The notes beneath the pieces are model-generated. The model saw only the letters and a list, made by a program, of their open reading frames with translations. It had not been told where the DNA came from and searched no databases. This document shows positions 21,301 through 31,327 of a DNA stretch of 64,000 bases, piece after piece. This DNA comes from Cryptomeria japonica (taxonomy: Eukaryota; Streptophyta; Pinopsida; Cupressales; Cupressaceae): assembly GCF_030272615.1 (NCBI RefSeq), contig NC_081409.1:475350573-475414572 (forward strand). Direction: 5' to 3'. The translations under genes and the position numbers were made by a program. Position 1 is the stretch's first letter. Every line of letters begins with the position of its first letter.

Positions 21301-22666
21301 CAACGCCCAGCATGAAATTTGATAAAAAAAAATTTGATTTAATAATAGTTCGGTTTAAACGAACTGGGTTTTGATAGCCATTTCTTTGGTGGTTCCATTC
21401 TTCCCTAAATACGAAGGGGGTTTCAAACGCCCAACAACAATGAGGGATAACACACCTCAAACAAATTTATTTTTATTCAACAAAGAGAAAACCAGACATG
21501 GCAAGATAATCCATTTTAACATAATGATACAGCCATGCATTTTCTTGAAGAACACAGCTAAAACATGGATTTAAACTCACAAATCCAATTTAAAACTGAA
21601 AGCAATCAAGATTGGATTGGCAACAAGAAAGGCAGATCAGAATCCTACCTTAACACGCAATCCTGGAATGGCTGAAGGAGAGCTCACCTGCCAGGTCCAG
21701 AATCATTCCTTCCCAAAACCCCCAATTTCATTCCAAAACCTTTTCCACCAAAAATTTTCTCCAAAATGTCCATTTTTTCCAAATTTTCCCAAATTTGGGT
21801 TATATGGAAGAGTTGACCCAAAAATTCCATTTTTGGAATTAAAAATTTTTATTTAAAAATAATACTCAAAATTTAATTCTTTTCTGACTACAACAACAAT
21901 TTAACTTGCTATTCAAATCAAAAATCGATTTCCTCATTTAACTGAATTTTAATCTTTCAAATTTCATAATCCAACAGAAAGCAATTACGTCTATTGCGAT
22001 TAAATACCAAACTATCTTTTTCAACAGCATAAATAAGATGCATTAAATATTCAAAAGCAGTCATTAAATCGAATTTACTCACCATTAAAAATGAGCAACC
22101 CAATATCAACGAAAATCGCATAACGGAAACCCGATTAATCTAGCCCATTAATCTTCAATGCGCAAATGCATATTTAAACAAGATAATTACTAAGGACTGA
22201 TTAATCAAATTAACCAAACACACCAAGCACGCAAATCGAGAAAGTCAACCAAACAGACGACTCGCAAACCCAACAAGAAGGGATTACCGACGACGACTGG
22301 CGATGCTCACTGGAGCACGACTAAGGTCGACTAGGGTCTTACGACCACCTAGTCCAACTCTAAGGATTAAAAAGGTACACTCAAACCTGTACATCCAGGT
22401 GAAGACGAACCTCGCACTCATGCGGCGTTGTACCGGAAATTTCCTGCAACCAAAGATCATACATGCATACATATATAATAACTTAATGAAAACATTAGCT
22501 CAATATTGATACCACGAAATAGGTACACTAACAACTTGCCTACAACTAGTGTGAAAACCACATCATTAGCTATGCGTAAATCAAACATCTGACTATAATC
22601 ATTATATTAAGATAACTAATCAAGATTAAACCAATGTTAGAGATTGATTACGGTAGGGGTACTACA
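18380..22666 (-). repeat. 3' LTR of element E (4.3 kb)
   Basis: On the minus strand it starts TGTAGTACCCCTACCG after the polypurine tract and ends CGGGGCATTACA, a terminal inverted repeat TGTARTRCCCC. Non-coding. Short open frames inside it are spurious. The first 60 bases on the plus strand recur at 26378. Confidence 0.82.
20884..21125. other. GC- and CpG-rich island inside the E LTR
   Basis: About 240 bp of strongly GC-rich sequence (runs such as GGCGCCCACGGTGG and GCCGCGGCGCCCTGCGG) in an AT-rich LTR. It is flanked on the left by oligo-A/T tracts (20830-20875). Open frames on both strands here are a composition effect. It may be part of the LTR promoter. Confidence 0.6.
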
Positions 22667-22682
22667 TTCTCCCCCCCTAGGT
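22667..22682 (-). promoter_or_regulatory. Polypurine tract of element E
   Basis: The minus strand reads CCTAGGGGGGGAGAA immediately before the LTR start TGTAGTACCCC. This fixes the orientation and inner LTR boundary. Confidence 0.8.
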
Positions 22683-25600
22683 TCCGACTTACTCCTGGAA
22701 GTCGTAAGGCTAGATGGAGAACATGTCGTACGCATCAGCCCTGAAACTTATTCAACAAAGGTCAAATTGCACATAGAAATCTTTCCATCAATAAATGAAA
22801 TATTATTGCAAAATTCTTTACAAACGCCATTATCCATTGGTGAGATACATATAAAACCATACATTCCTTAAAATATTCTAGGAATTATCCACAATCATAA
22901 CAGAGAAACAAGAATTTCCTTCCTTTCATTACACCAAATTACAGCATTACAAGGAGGTAAACAACAATTACCATAATCATCGACCCAAAAATGACAAGAA
23001 ACATGCCATCATGATCAATTTCCTTTACCAATCCATCTTTTATCATAAGATTTATAACATAGGACTAGCTTGAAATATCAATTTCTACAGCCAAATTAAC
23101 TTTCAAGAAATAAGAGCAACAAAATAACTCAATTGCTTACACTTACCAGGCATAAGAAAACCTTTCCAATGACTATGTCCCATAACATAGTGACAAGTTA
23201 ATACAATTTACTCCATGATTCAAATAATAACCATCCACATAACTGGAATGCATAACAGAAAAGGCCACATGTGAGCATGTCTAATGCTCGGTCAAAGATA
23301 ACATGCACGATCAGCATCTCTATGCCTGATCTCAGAACAACAAAATGATCATAAGAATCCAATATCTCACTCAAAGGCTTGATGGTGCTAGGCACACCAT
23401 AGCGGTGCTACCTTCCATACAAGACCTTTGTGAATATCCCTTGTTGTGTAAGGTGTTTAGCCTCCAAGAGATAGTCACCACACATAGGTAGGTAGTGGGT
23501 ACTAGCTGCGTCACAGCCTCACATACCCCCTATCCTCACGGTTCCCTATATCAACTTCCTCGCACACACTCTACCAATTCCGTATCATACGTCCTTGGAG
23601 AGGAATTTCACATTTCGACACAAGACCAGCATCCGAAAACAATAATGATAAACCAGTTTAGCCACCAAAGTACAGATGAATAAAGATAATAAATCATCAA
23701 TTCCAACAATAAAGTAAGAAAATAATCCAGAATTTCAACACCAAGTCAAAGTGCAAAAGATCACGAGATCGTGGCCAAACCTTCAAAGTCAAGGTAAAAT
23801 AAATTGTTGATCCCCAGAGAAATATAAAGAATATCACAACTGCACATAACAGCACTGTGTGACTAGCATCTAGCCACCAACGAGGAAGGAAGGAACAACT
23901 GACTAGCGATTGCAGTAGCTCATCATGTGGTGCGACATAGTCACACTATCCACATGGCATGGCGGTGTGCACCTCGACATCACCCCGCATCACGTCATCA
24001 CGTGGCATGGCAATACCCCAAGTGGAGAACACACACAATGGACGTATCCCGCATGGTAGTGCACCTCGCGGAATAAGCACGCGCAGGCCACATCCCGCAT
24101 AGCGACGTATCTAGAAGGATACTCGCCGTAAGTCAGAGGTATACATGAATATGGTCCACCCACATGCCCACCAACACATACTAACTAGCAGCACATGTGA
24201 ATAAACCTACCTTTCATGAAGACAAGGCAAAGGATCCCCCAAATAATACCATCACTACACACAAGAATCACCATCCAAACTGCTCAATTAAGGAAGAGGA
24301 ATAGGCTGGCACACATAAACCTATAAATAGATTCATCAAAGGGAAAGTATTGAGTACACCTTGATACAGTTTAGTAGTGCAACTATATCATTCCTCGAAG
24401 TAGAGAAGCTAAAGTCGCTTCGCGCCGACATTACTCGTACGCCAATCCATACTATTCAAGGAACGGTCACTTCGAATACTACCCCTTAACATACTGAGTT
24501 ACCCACAACCTGAGGTTTGGTACTCAGCAGGGAAACAAATAAGCAACATCACATAAACAGTATGGTTTCCCATACTCATAAGCAACATATCCTCCATGGT
24601 TGATTACTTCACCAATCCATGGGCACAACTAATAAGCACCGGTTTCTCACAATACACACAAATACACCAATACTGGTTTAGTCACATTTACGGGGAATAC
24701 TTTTCAGTACGCTAACATCTATTCAAGGAAGATTTCAATTATGCTTTCTATATAAATAACTGAATCAAGTTTACTCTAGATTCAAGTACTGAAATTATTA
24801 ACAATTCACAATTACATAAGGAAATAACATCATTCCTATATCTTTCTCGAATCTCACTAAGCATTCATAATTAAATTACTAGCTAAGCAAATTCATTTCT
24901 AAAGCTTAAGACTTTCATCTATCACTATGAAGCCAAAAAGCAGCATACAATTTTACATGTTTTATAAACATTCTATCTAAATCAATGCACTCTTAATACC
25001 ATTTCTAAAAATCTCATGATTAGGCAAAGAGAAGGGAAAGAGAGTTTGATAACCAAACTATTTCCTACGAAGACACAAGATCAATCAAGGTCACGCTAAA
25101 TATTAAATTTCTCACTACAAGCCTATCATTTCAATTACACGGTTTTCATTTCGCTACCGATTAGAAGGATGACAATCAGCCTAACAAAACATTTCCAATA
25201 ATTATGGTCGCAACAAGAGGTTCTAGTTTTTTTTTCCAAACAAAGCAGAGATCAAGAGAAGCAATCTTTTCGATATTGCAAGACCTCATAAGAACACTCA
25301 CTTATAATAATACATTATAGACGCATGTCATAATTTGCATCCGATTATAAAAGATCACATGACGATCAAAGATAAGCAAGAAGCTATTACCCAATTAAAA
25401 CATATTAATGCACACACATCAAACAAGCTTTTCATTCGCACTTGCTACACACCTTAAGGTAATTACATATACCCAAAAGTGAGTTCAATGGAGCATTTGC
25501 TAAGATAAATCTTCAATCAAACTGGTTTAATGAAACACATAAGACAATCTTTCAGAAAACACGTTGTTACTCTCTCGACACTACAATAACATGCTCTTTT

Positions 25601-26362
25601 TAATACTTCTTCTACGACCCAAGCAGTTTCACATAATTCAACTATTTGCATAGCAATGCACCTTACTAAGGTAGAATTTAATCATGCTACTCCTACAACA
25701 TACACATGCAGAATTCTTTAAACATACACATACAGTTTTCTCCCATTCACCCAAAATAAATCTTTTAACCCCATAGCCCTTTTAATAGTCTAAAAACATG
25801 AGCGACATAAAGCTCACACAAGGGTTCAAGAAGTCACACCCTTTTCTCTCTTGCAAACAAGGAAACTTGAATCAAAGATAATTACTCATATCCTAATCAT
25901 TTTAATTCCCAGAAGAGAGAGAGGAATGGTGATGATCATTTAATTTTCTACAAAATAAGCATACAATAATTGCCATATAAGTCCTTCAAATGGACAACAT
26001 TAAGCTAGATCATAATCTTAAACAAACATAATACGCACTTTCAGATTCAAGACAAGCACAGACCAATCCAAATGGGTTAGTCTAAAAAGTACAACACTCA
26101 ATAAGGGAGGTACATACGACTCTCTTTCAGAATAAGAGTAATCGTAGACCAAGACATCAATAAGCACACAATGCACAAATAAGCACTCAAACACCAACAT
26201 CAAGAAGGCGAAACAAGGTGTGAACACACACATTACACACCAGTTAAAGTCTGCTCAATCACTCACATGCAACAAGGAGGACAAGCATACACACAAGGTC
26301 GATACACCTCAAAACCAATAGAGGGCACACGCGACACCAGAGATCCCAATGTTTGCAACACT
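22683..26362 (-). other. Internal non-coding region of element E
   Basis: About 3.7 kb between primer binding site and polypurine tract with no supported reading frame and no gag-pol similarity. The part next to the primer site (25400-26240) recurs in inverted orientation at 63120-64000, showing it is a repeated family sequence. Confidence 0.6.
25239..25644. repeat. Duplicated segment, copy 1
   Basis: Almost identical to 26464-26870 (both begin CAGAGATCAAGAGAAGCAAT and run through TTTTTAATACTTCTTCTA). Only a few substitutions are visible, e.g. AAAGTGAG versus AAAGCGAG and CGACAC versus CGAGGC. Confidence 0.85.
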
Positions 26363-26377
26363 GGCTCTGATACCAAA
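26363..26377 (-). other. Primer binding site of element E
   Basis: The minus strand reads TTTGGTATCAGAGCC directly after the LTR end GCATTACA. Same site type as element G at 47143. Confidence 0.85.
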
Positions 26378-26438
26378 TGTAATGCCCCGCCAGGAAACCC
26401 TGAAGGGATTAAGCCAAAACTCAAGAATAGAGTGCAAA
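26378..26438 (-). repeat. Remnant of the 5' LTR of element E
   Basis: TGTAATGCCCCGCCAGGAAA... matches 18380-18440 and then departs near GTGCAAATTTTCGATATC. The remaining 4.2 kb of the 5' LTR is gone. Confidence 0.8.
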
Positions 26439-26463
26439 TTTTCGATATCAAGCAGAGCCAAAA

Positions 26464-26870
26464 CTCAAGCAGAGATCAAGAGAAGCAATCTTTTCGATAT
26501 TGCAAGACCTCATAAGAACACTCACTTATAATAATACATTATAGACGCATGTCATAATTTGCATCCGATTATAAAAGATCACATGACGATCAAAGATAAG
26601 CAAGAAGCTATTACCCAATTAAAACATATTAATGCACACACATCAAACAAGCTTTTCATTCGCACTTGCTACACACCTTAAGGTAATTACATATACCCAA
26701 AAGCGAGTTCAATGGAGCATTTGCTAAGATAAATCTTCAATCAAACTGGTTTAATGAAACACATAAGACAATCTTTCAGAAAACACGTTGTTACTCTCTC
26801 GAGGCTACAATAACACGCTCTTTTTAATACTTCTTCTATGACCCAAGCAGTTTCACATAATTCAATTCGG
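26464..26870. repeat. Duplicated segment, copy 2, replacing the lost 5' LTR
   Basis: Second copy of 25239-25644, joined to the LTR remnant on its left and to the F ORF on its right at about 26870 (frame changes from the F protein to E sequence). This is a rearrangement scar rather than a normal element end. Confidence 0.8.
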
Positions 26871-27863
26871 ATGTAGGTGAATGTAGGAAATTTAAGAAAA
26901 ACACAACCATAATGAGATACCCTGTTGTAGGCGGCCTCTGACAATCTCTGCTTTTGAAGGCCCTTATCAAACATACATTTCCACATAAAAAATAAAGCAT
27001 CTTTAACTCTTCTATAGTAGTTACTTTGATTCTTGATGGTAAGCTAATCATAATAATCCCAGATGAGCACCAATCTTCTGTCACCCTTCGTAGACAAGCC
27101 TGGATATTGCCTCATTGAAGCAGCTGCATAAACTAGGTACGAAGTCATGTAAAACTTCAGTGTCACCTTGACCTCCTTCAATTGAGCACAAAGCACATCA
27201 CTGATTTGCTCTCCCCAATCAATTCTTGTGGCCCCCTTTCTGATTATATTTATGTAATAAGACATCCAGTTTTGAAAATAATGAGTCTTTTAACCCCCTC
27301 ACTCTGGATAACATGGTGACCATGTCGTTATATTCCTCATTAAAATCACTCCTGTGGAAGGAGTTAGGCCATCGTGAGGTGAGGGAACTCCTTGCAGCAG
27401 AGAGATAAACAATATTGATCACCTTTTTGCATTTATCCTCATGTTTCTCGTAGTACTCTTGAGAACTCTCTTGAGAAATATCAGTCACTTCCTCAATGGG
27501 TGAACCCTTAAAAACACTGTTAAAGAACACACTATCCAGGGTCATGATGACATTCTGATCAGCGTCCTTTACTTGCCTTGTATTTGGATCAAAGTGATCT
27601 GCTATTTCCAGTACAAATTCAATATCATGAGTAGCAACTGGGAAAGATGCATACTTATGCAGCTTAGATTTGATTAGACTGGTTAGATGAGTAGGAGCCT
27701 TTTGAACCTGGTCAAAAAATTCTTGCATATCAACATGCCCAATTTTAGTGTCTCTGATATCTTTAATATTCAAGTGTACTGAACTCTCTAGGTAGAGATT
27801 CAAGTACTTGTCGTACTTGTACTTCATCTTTCTTGATGATGCTTTACTTGGAGAATATTCCAA
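26871..27863 (-). pseudogene. Element F ORF, N-terminal domain (degenerate)
   Basis: Minus frame from 27863; the probable Met is about 12 codons in, at MKYKYDKYLNLYLESS. It reads IKDIRDTKIGHVDMQEFFDQ, FVLEIADHFDPNTRQ, SLTSRWPNSFHRSDFNEEYN, then after a frameshift near 27245 continues SYYINIIRKGATRIDWGEQI, LKFYMTSYLVYAAASMRQYP, WKCMFDKGLQKQRL, and ends FPTFTYIRI at the E junction. No transmembrane segment or known catalytic motif. I do not recognise the domain. It joins the 18379-16043 piece, with some coding sequence lost at the right edge of E. Confidence 0.7.
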
Positions 27864-28075
27864 CTAACCTGAGGAAGACTCGAGCTTGTTGTGAGGGAGC
27901 TTTGACATTCATGATGACTACATTCAACACTGATTATTAGCTATTCATCATTATTAAAAACATTTTTTCTCAAACGGATCAAAAAACAGGGTTCAAAACA
28001 GGCTTGGGAGTAAAAAAGCCAAAAACAACAGGTCGGGGAAAAAAGTTCGACATGCTCTTTTGAAAACAAAAATTA
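27864..28075 (-). other. Leader between the palindrome array and the F ORF
   Basis: Minus-strand 5' flank of the F ORF. An ATG at about 27914 opens a short frame (MNVKAPSQQARVF) with a possible splice donor CTCAGGTTAGT near 27868. No other feature seen. Confidence 0.4.
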
Positions 28076-29114
28076 CACATCGGACTTTAAAGTCCGAAGT
28101 GCAATTAAAAATACCTTGATCAACACATCGGACTTTAAAGTCTGATGTGTCAATCCGGGGAAAATCAATAACACATCGGACTTTAAAGTCCGATGTGTAG
28201 AGGTGAAAACTTGAAACAAGCACATCGGACTTTAAAGTCCGATGTGCAATCTGGGAAAGATTAAAGGCACATCGGACTTTAAAGTCCGATGTGCAGACAA
28301 AGGGAAAAATAAATAGTTGACATGTTGGGTTTTAAAACCTGACATGTCAACCTACTCTTCTCCGCATATCGGATTTTAAAGTTCGATATGCAAAGGTTAT
28401 GATCTCGCATATCGGACTTTAAAATCTGATATGCAGAGATCCTTCCGTCCAGCTGCACACCAGATTTTAAAGTCCGGTATGCGGCTAGAGGAGGGGGAAT
28501 TTGAAGGGCAATCGGTTTTTGAAGTTCGATTGTCCTCTGAAGCAAGGGAGACAATCGGACTTCAAAATCTGTGTTTCCGCGAAAACAAAACAAAAACCCC
28601 AAAAATAAACAAAGCAAAGCAAAGGAGAAACCCGAAAAGAACATAAAAAACAAACCCTACCTCTTCTGCTTCACTTGATCAAAAAATCTAATAATGGTGG
28701 TGACTTGATCTGAGCTATAGCAAGGAAAATCTGAGTCACGGCGAACAAAAGCAGAGGAGGGCGCATGGAGGAAAACAAAACAAACCAAAATGAAGGATAA
28801 AAATGCAAAAATTAACTAAATAAACCACGAGATTAACAATAAATGAGGCATTAATTACAACTTGCAGTGCATGTCGAACTTTAAAGTCTGACATGCAGGC
28901 TAGAAAACCTTGCATGTCGGACTTTAAAGTCTGACAAAGTAGTCTGCAGGACAGACTTTAAAGTCTGAACTGTAGGCAAAGACCACCTGCAGGACAGACT
29001 TTAAAGTCCGAACTGCAGGCTGAGACCAAACAAGCACACATCAGACTTTAAAGTCCGATGTAGAGTCAACAAAGAAAAGACCTTGCAGTTAGGAATTTAA
29101 AGTCCGAATTGCAA
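28076..29114. repeat. Array of about 17 regularly spaced palindromes
   Basis: Core CGGACTTTAAAGTCCG with outer arms that differ from copy to copy yet remain self-complementary. First block of 11, centres near 28088, 28136, 28184, 28233, 28280, 28333, 28377, 28420, 28468, 28520 and 28563 (spacing about 43-53, mostly 48). Second block of 6, centres near 28882, 28925, 28959, 29002, 29049 and 29098. Copies at 28171-28198, 28220-28247 and 28267-28294 are perfect 28-bp palindromes; 28316-28351 pairs over 36 bases with two wobble positions. It lies in the leader of element F. Confidence 0.9.
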
Positions 29115-29285
29115 GTAAAACTGCAAACTAAAGAAAAACAAGAAAAACACTAAAACGAAAAGAAAAGAGCTAAATGAGCTACCCGACGAAGTTGATTAAG
29201 CTCTCCCGTAGACCATAAGGTACGAAACAGACCAGTTTTGTAGGGTTGCCTCATGATTTTGGCCGTGTTGAAATCGAGGACAACA
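29115..29285 (-). other. Right terminus of element F
   Basis: Non-coding end of F up to the CATAT duplication. On the minus strand it begins TGTTGTCCTCGATTTCAACA. It does not match the left terminal segment beyond the first seven bases (TGTTGTC). Confidence 0.5.
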
Positions 29286-29757
29286 CATATATAGATGCTG
29301 ATTGGGCAGGAGATGTTGATGATCGGAAAAGTACTTCTGGTGGAGCTTTCTTTCTTGGAAAGAAGTTGGTCTCATGGATCAGCAAGAAATAGTCATGTAC
29401 TTCTTTATCTACTATTGAAGTTGAGTATATTGTTGCTACTACTAATTGTACACAATTTTTATGGATGAAGTAAATGTTGAAGGATATAAAGGTGAATTGT
29501 GATGCATCAGTAGTTATTCACTATGATAACTCTACTGCTATTGATATATCAAAGAATCCGGTATTTCATTCTAAGACAAAGCACATATCTATCAAGTATA
29601 ACTTTTTGAAGGAGAAGGTGGAAGCAAATGAAGCTAAACTGGTTTATGTGAACACTAAAGAAAAAATTGCAAATATTTTCACTAAACCTTTATCCAAGGA
29701 ATCATTTGAGTACCTGAGAGATAGATTGAGGGTTTCTGCCCCTTCGACAGAGACTTG
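29286..29757 (+). pseudogene. Copia B RNase H, C-terminal part
   Basis: Continues the frame cut at 15104: IDADWAGDVDDRKSTSGGAF, FLGKKLVSW, a stop in place of the residue after ISKK, STIEVEYIVATTNCTQFLW, HYDNSTAIDISKNPVFHSKT, KHISIKYNFLKEKVE, NIFTKPLSKESFEYLRDRL. These are the standard copia RNase H motifs (DADWAG, the S-x-E position in STIEVEY, and DN). It ends at TGA 29756. A stop at 29388 and another near 29470 interrupt it. Confidence 0.9.
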
Positions 29758-30092
29758 ATTGATGCAGTTTGGCATCAGTCTGGCATGCATTATCAGAGAT
29801 ACTATTCATTTCGGCACTAATGTGGGATGCTATTGCTTAGGGAGAGTAGTCAGTTTTGAGATTCAAAGGCTTATGCTTTTGCTTTGATATTTTTGTTATA
29901 TTTCTGGCATTGATGTCAAAGAGGGAGAGATAGTGATGTGAAAAAGAAATTCAGAACTTTACAGAGATATTATTCAAAGGGGGAGAGTCATTGATATATG
30001 CAGGAGATTGTTGGTTGTCTTCCATAGGGGGAGACTTGTTTGGCATTTCTTGGTACTTAGATGTTTTTCACATCTAGTATTGCCATCAATGC
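29758..30092 (+). other. 3' untranslated region of copia B
   Basis: Contains repeated purine blocks (CAAAGAGGGAGAG near 29917, CAAAGGGGGAGAG near 29975, ATAGGGGGAGAC near 30024), then TTGCCATCAATG. No gene. Very similar in design to the family A 3' region. Confidence 0.6.
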
Positions 30093-30105
30093 CAAAGGGG
30101 GAGAT
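30093..30105 (+). promoter_or_regulatory. Polypurine tract of copia B
   Basis: CAAAGGGGGAGAT immediately before the 3' LTR start TGTTGGCC; identical in type to the family A tract. Confidence 0.88.
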
Positions 30106-31327
30106 TGTTGGCCATTTGGTGGAACTGATTATGTTTTGCATTGATGTTTTGTCATTGATGTCAACACTAGCTATTTGGATGCTTTATTGACACCCTTCTG
30201 GTCCTGATAGGTTGAGTAGTTTTTGGTTAACTTAGATTTGGTATTATCCGGTAGACTCTGGAATAATCTAGTGATGGTATTGGATGTTCATGATACTCAT
30301 ACTCATATTTGGTTAGTTGTTTTTGGTCTGGTGATTGGATGCTATCTTGCTTACTTAGAAGATTGGTTTCTGGTTCTGGTGAGGGTTTCACCGACAAAGC
30401 TTTTGGTGGAGATCTTTGATGCATTGCATTATTGGTGTTGGTGTAGCTTTTGATAGAGTTTCAGGATGTTGTTGGTGATCATGTTCGAGACTTGGCATTT
30501 GGAGATCATTGTTGAAGCATGTGGACCTATACTTGGTCCCAATTGATCTAGGTTATGGACCGACATTAATGAAATGTGTGGATAGGACCTATTGTTGTAT
30601 TTCTGAGATGTCTTATGTCTTGGGTATTATTTGTTTTGGTCTAAGGCCGACATGGTTTGTAATAATGTAATTGGTTTATTGTCTAGTAGTCGAACTAATT
30701 GTTTATAATCGAGGGTTTGTATAAATAAGATGTAAGATCTCATTGTAGATTATCATGGTTATTGTAAGAGGTCATGGTCAAGGAATGTAATGTACAAATA
30801 ATGTAATATCACTCAGGAAGAGGAGTTGGTCAATCATTGGAGATCAAATTGGGTTTGGGTAAGAGGATTTAGTCCTCCGATATTGAGATTAACCGAAACT
30901 GTACTCAGGCATAGGAGATGTTATCTTTGCAGTTCAACACTTCTTCGGATTGTAGTCTGGATTTATATGTAATCTGTGAGGCTCCTTTTGTGATGATCAG
31001 TGTACTCTAGGTTGTTGGCCTTCCTACAAGTGCAGGCCCCTTCATTATAATTCATATACTTACTCTAGAAGTATTATCTGACTGTGGGTAGGCTTCCAAC
31101 CATGGTTTTCCCTTTACCGGGTTTTCCACATACAAAACTTGGTGTTGTGTGGATGGCTTTTATTCTATGATTATTGTTTAAGCTTAATTGGATTAACTTC
31201 TCTTATGGTATTATTGTTTTGGGTTTCAGTATTAATGTTTAAATTGATAATGCTTTCGGTAATCTATGACAATTGATTCACCCCCCCCCCCTCTCAGTTG
31301 TCTTCCAATTATCTAAACTGTCTAATA
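30106..31327 (+). repeat. 3' LTR of copia B
   Basis: 1222 bp, TGTTGGCCATTTGGTGG to TGTCTAATA (the 5' LTR ends CTAACA). Its last 530 bases match 10765-11293. It carries the shared TGATTCACCCCCC-run near its end. GAAGC follows it in the interrupted ORF2. Confidence 0.88.

Larger units (their letters stand above)
18380..26870 (-). mobile_element. Element E: non-coding long-LTR (LARD-type) gypsy derivative, minus strand
   Basis: 3' LTR 18380-22666 (4.29 kb), polypurine tract 22667-22682, internal region to 26363, primer binding site 26363-26377, and only about 60 bp of the 5' LTR (26378-26438). Its end TGTAATGCCCC and primer site match element G (43349-50788), and parts of its LTR match 45890-46030 and 62590-63120. 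No coding capacity was found. It is inserted in the F ORF; CTTCT precedes its left end, but the right end is rearranged, so no duplication can be confirmed. Confidence 0.78.
15105..29285 (-). mobile_element. Element F: large LTR-type insertion with a non-gag-pol ORF, itself split by element E
   Basis: Precisely bounded by the 5-bp duplication CATAT (15100-15104 and 29286-29290) inside copia RNase H. The ends are TGTTGG... and ...ACAACA. Read on the minus strand: leader with a palindrome array (29285-27864), long ORF N-terminal part (27863-26871), element E (26870-18380), ORF C-terminal part (18379-16043), and an LTR-like end (15981-15105). No gag, protease, RT or integrase is seen. The terminal segments do not match each other, so a normal LTR pair could not be shown; orientation is inferred from the ORF. 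Confidence 0.7.
10765..31327 (+). mobile_element. Ty1/copia element B, interrupted by element F
   Basis: Order: truncated 5' LTR (10765-11293), initiator-Met primer binding site, gag, protease, integrase, RT, RNase H, polypurine tract, 3' LTR (30106-31327). The protease-integrase-RT order defines copia. RNase H is split at 15104/29286 by F. The element is inserted in family A ORF2. GAAGC follows the 3' LTR, but the left duplication was lost with about 690 bp of the 5' LTR. Many stops and frame changes make it inactive. Confidence 0.88.

Noticed and set aside
28076-29114. Palindromic repeats with spacers of about 20 bases look like a CRISPR array
   Set aside because: The context is plant retroelement DNA with no cas-like gene. 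The repeats diverge strongly from each other and the spacers are low-complexity. It is described as a palindrome array instead.
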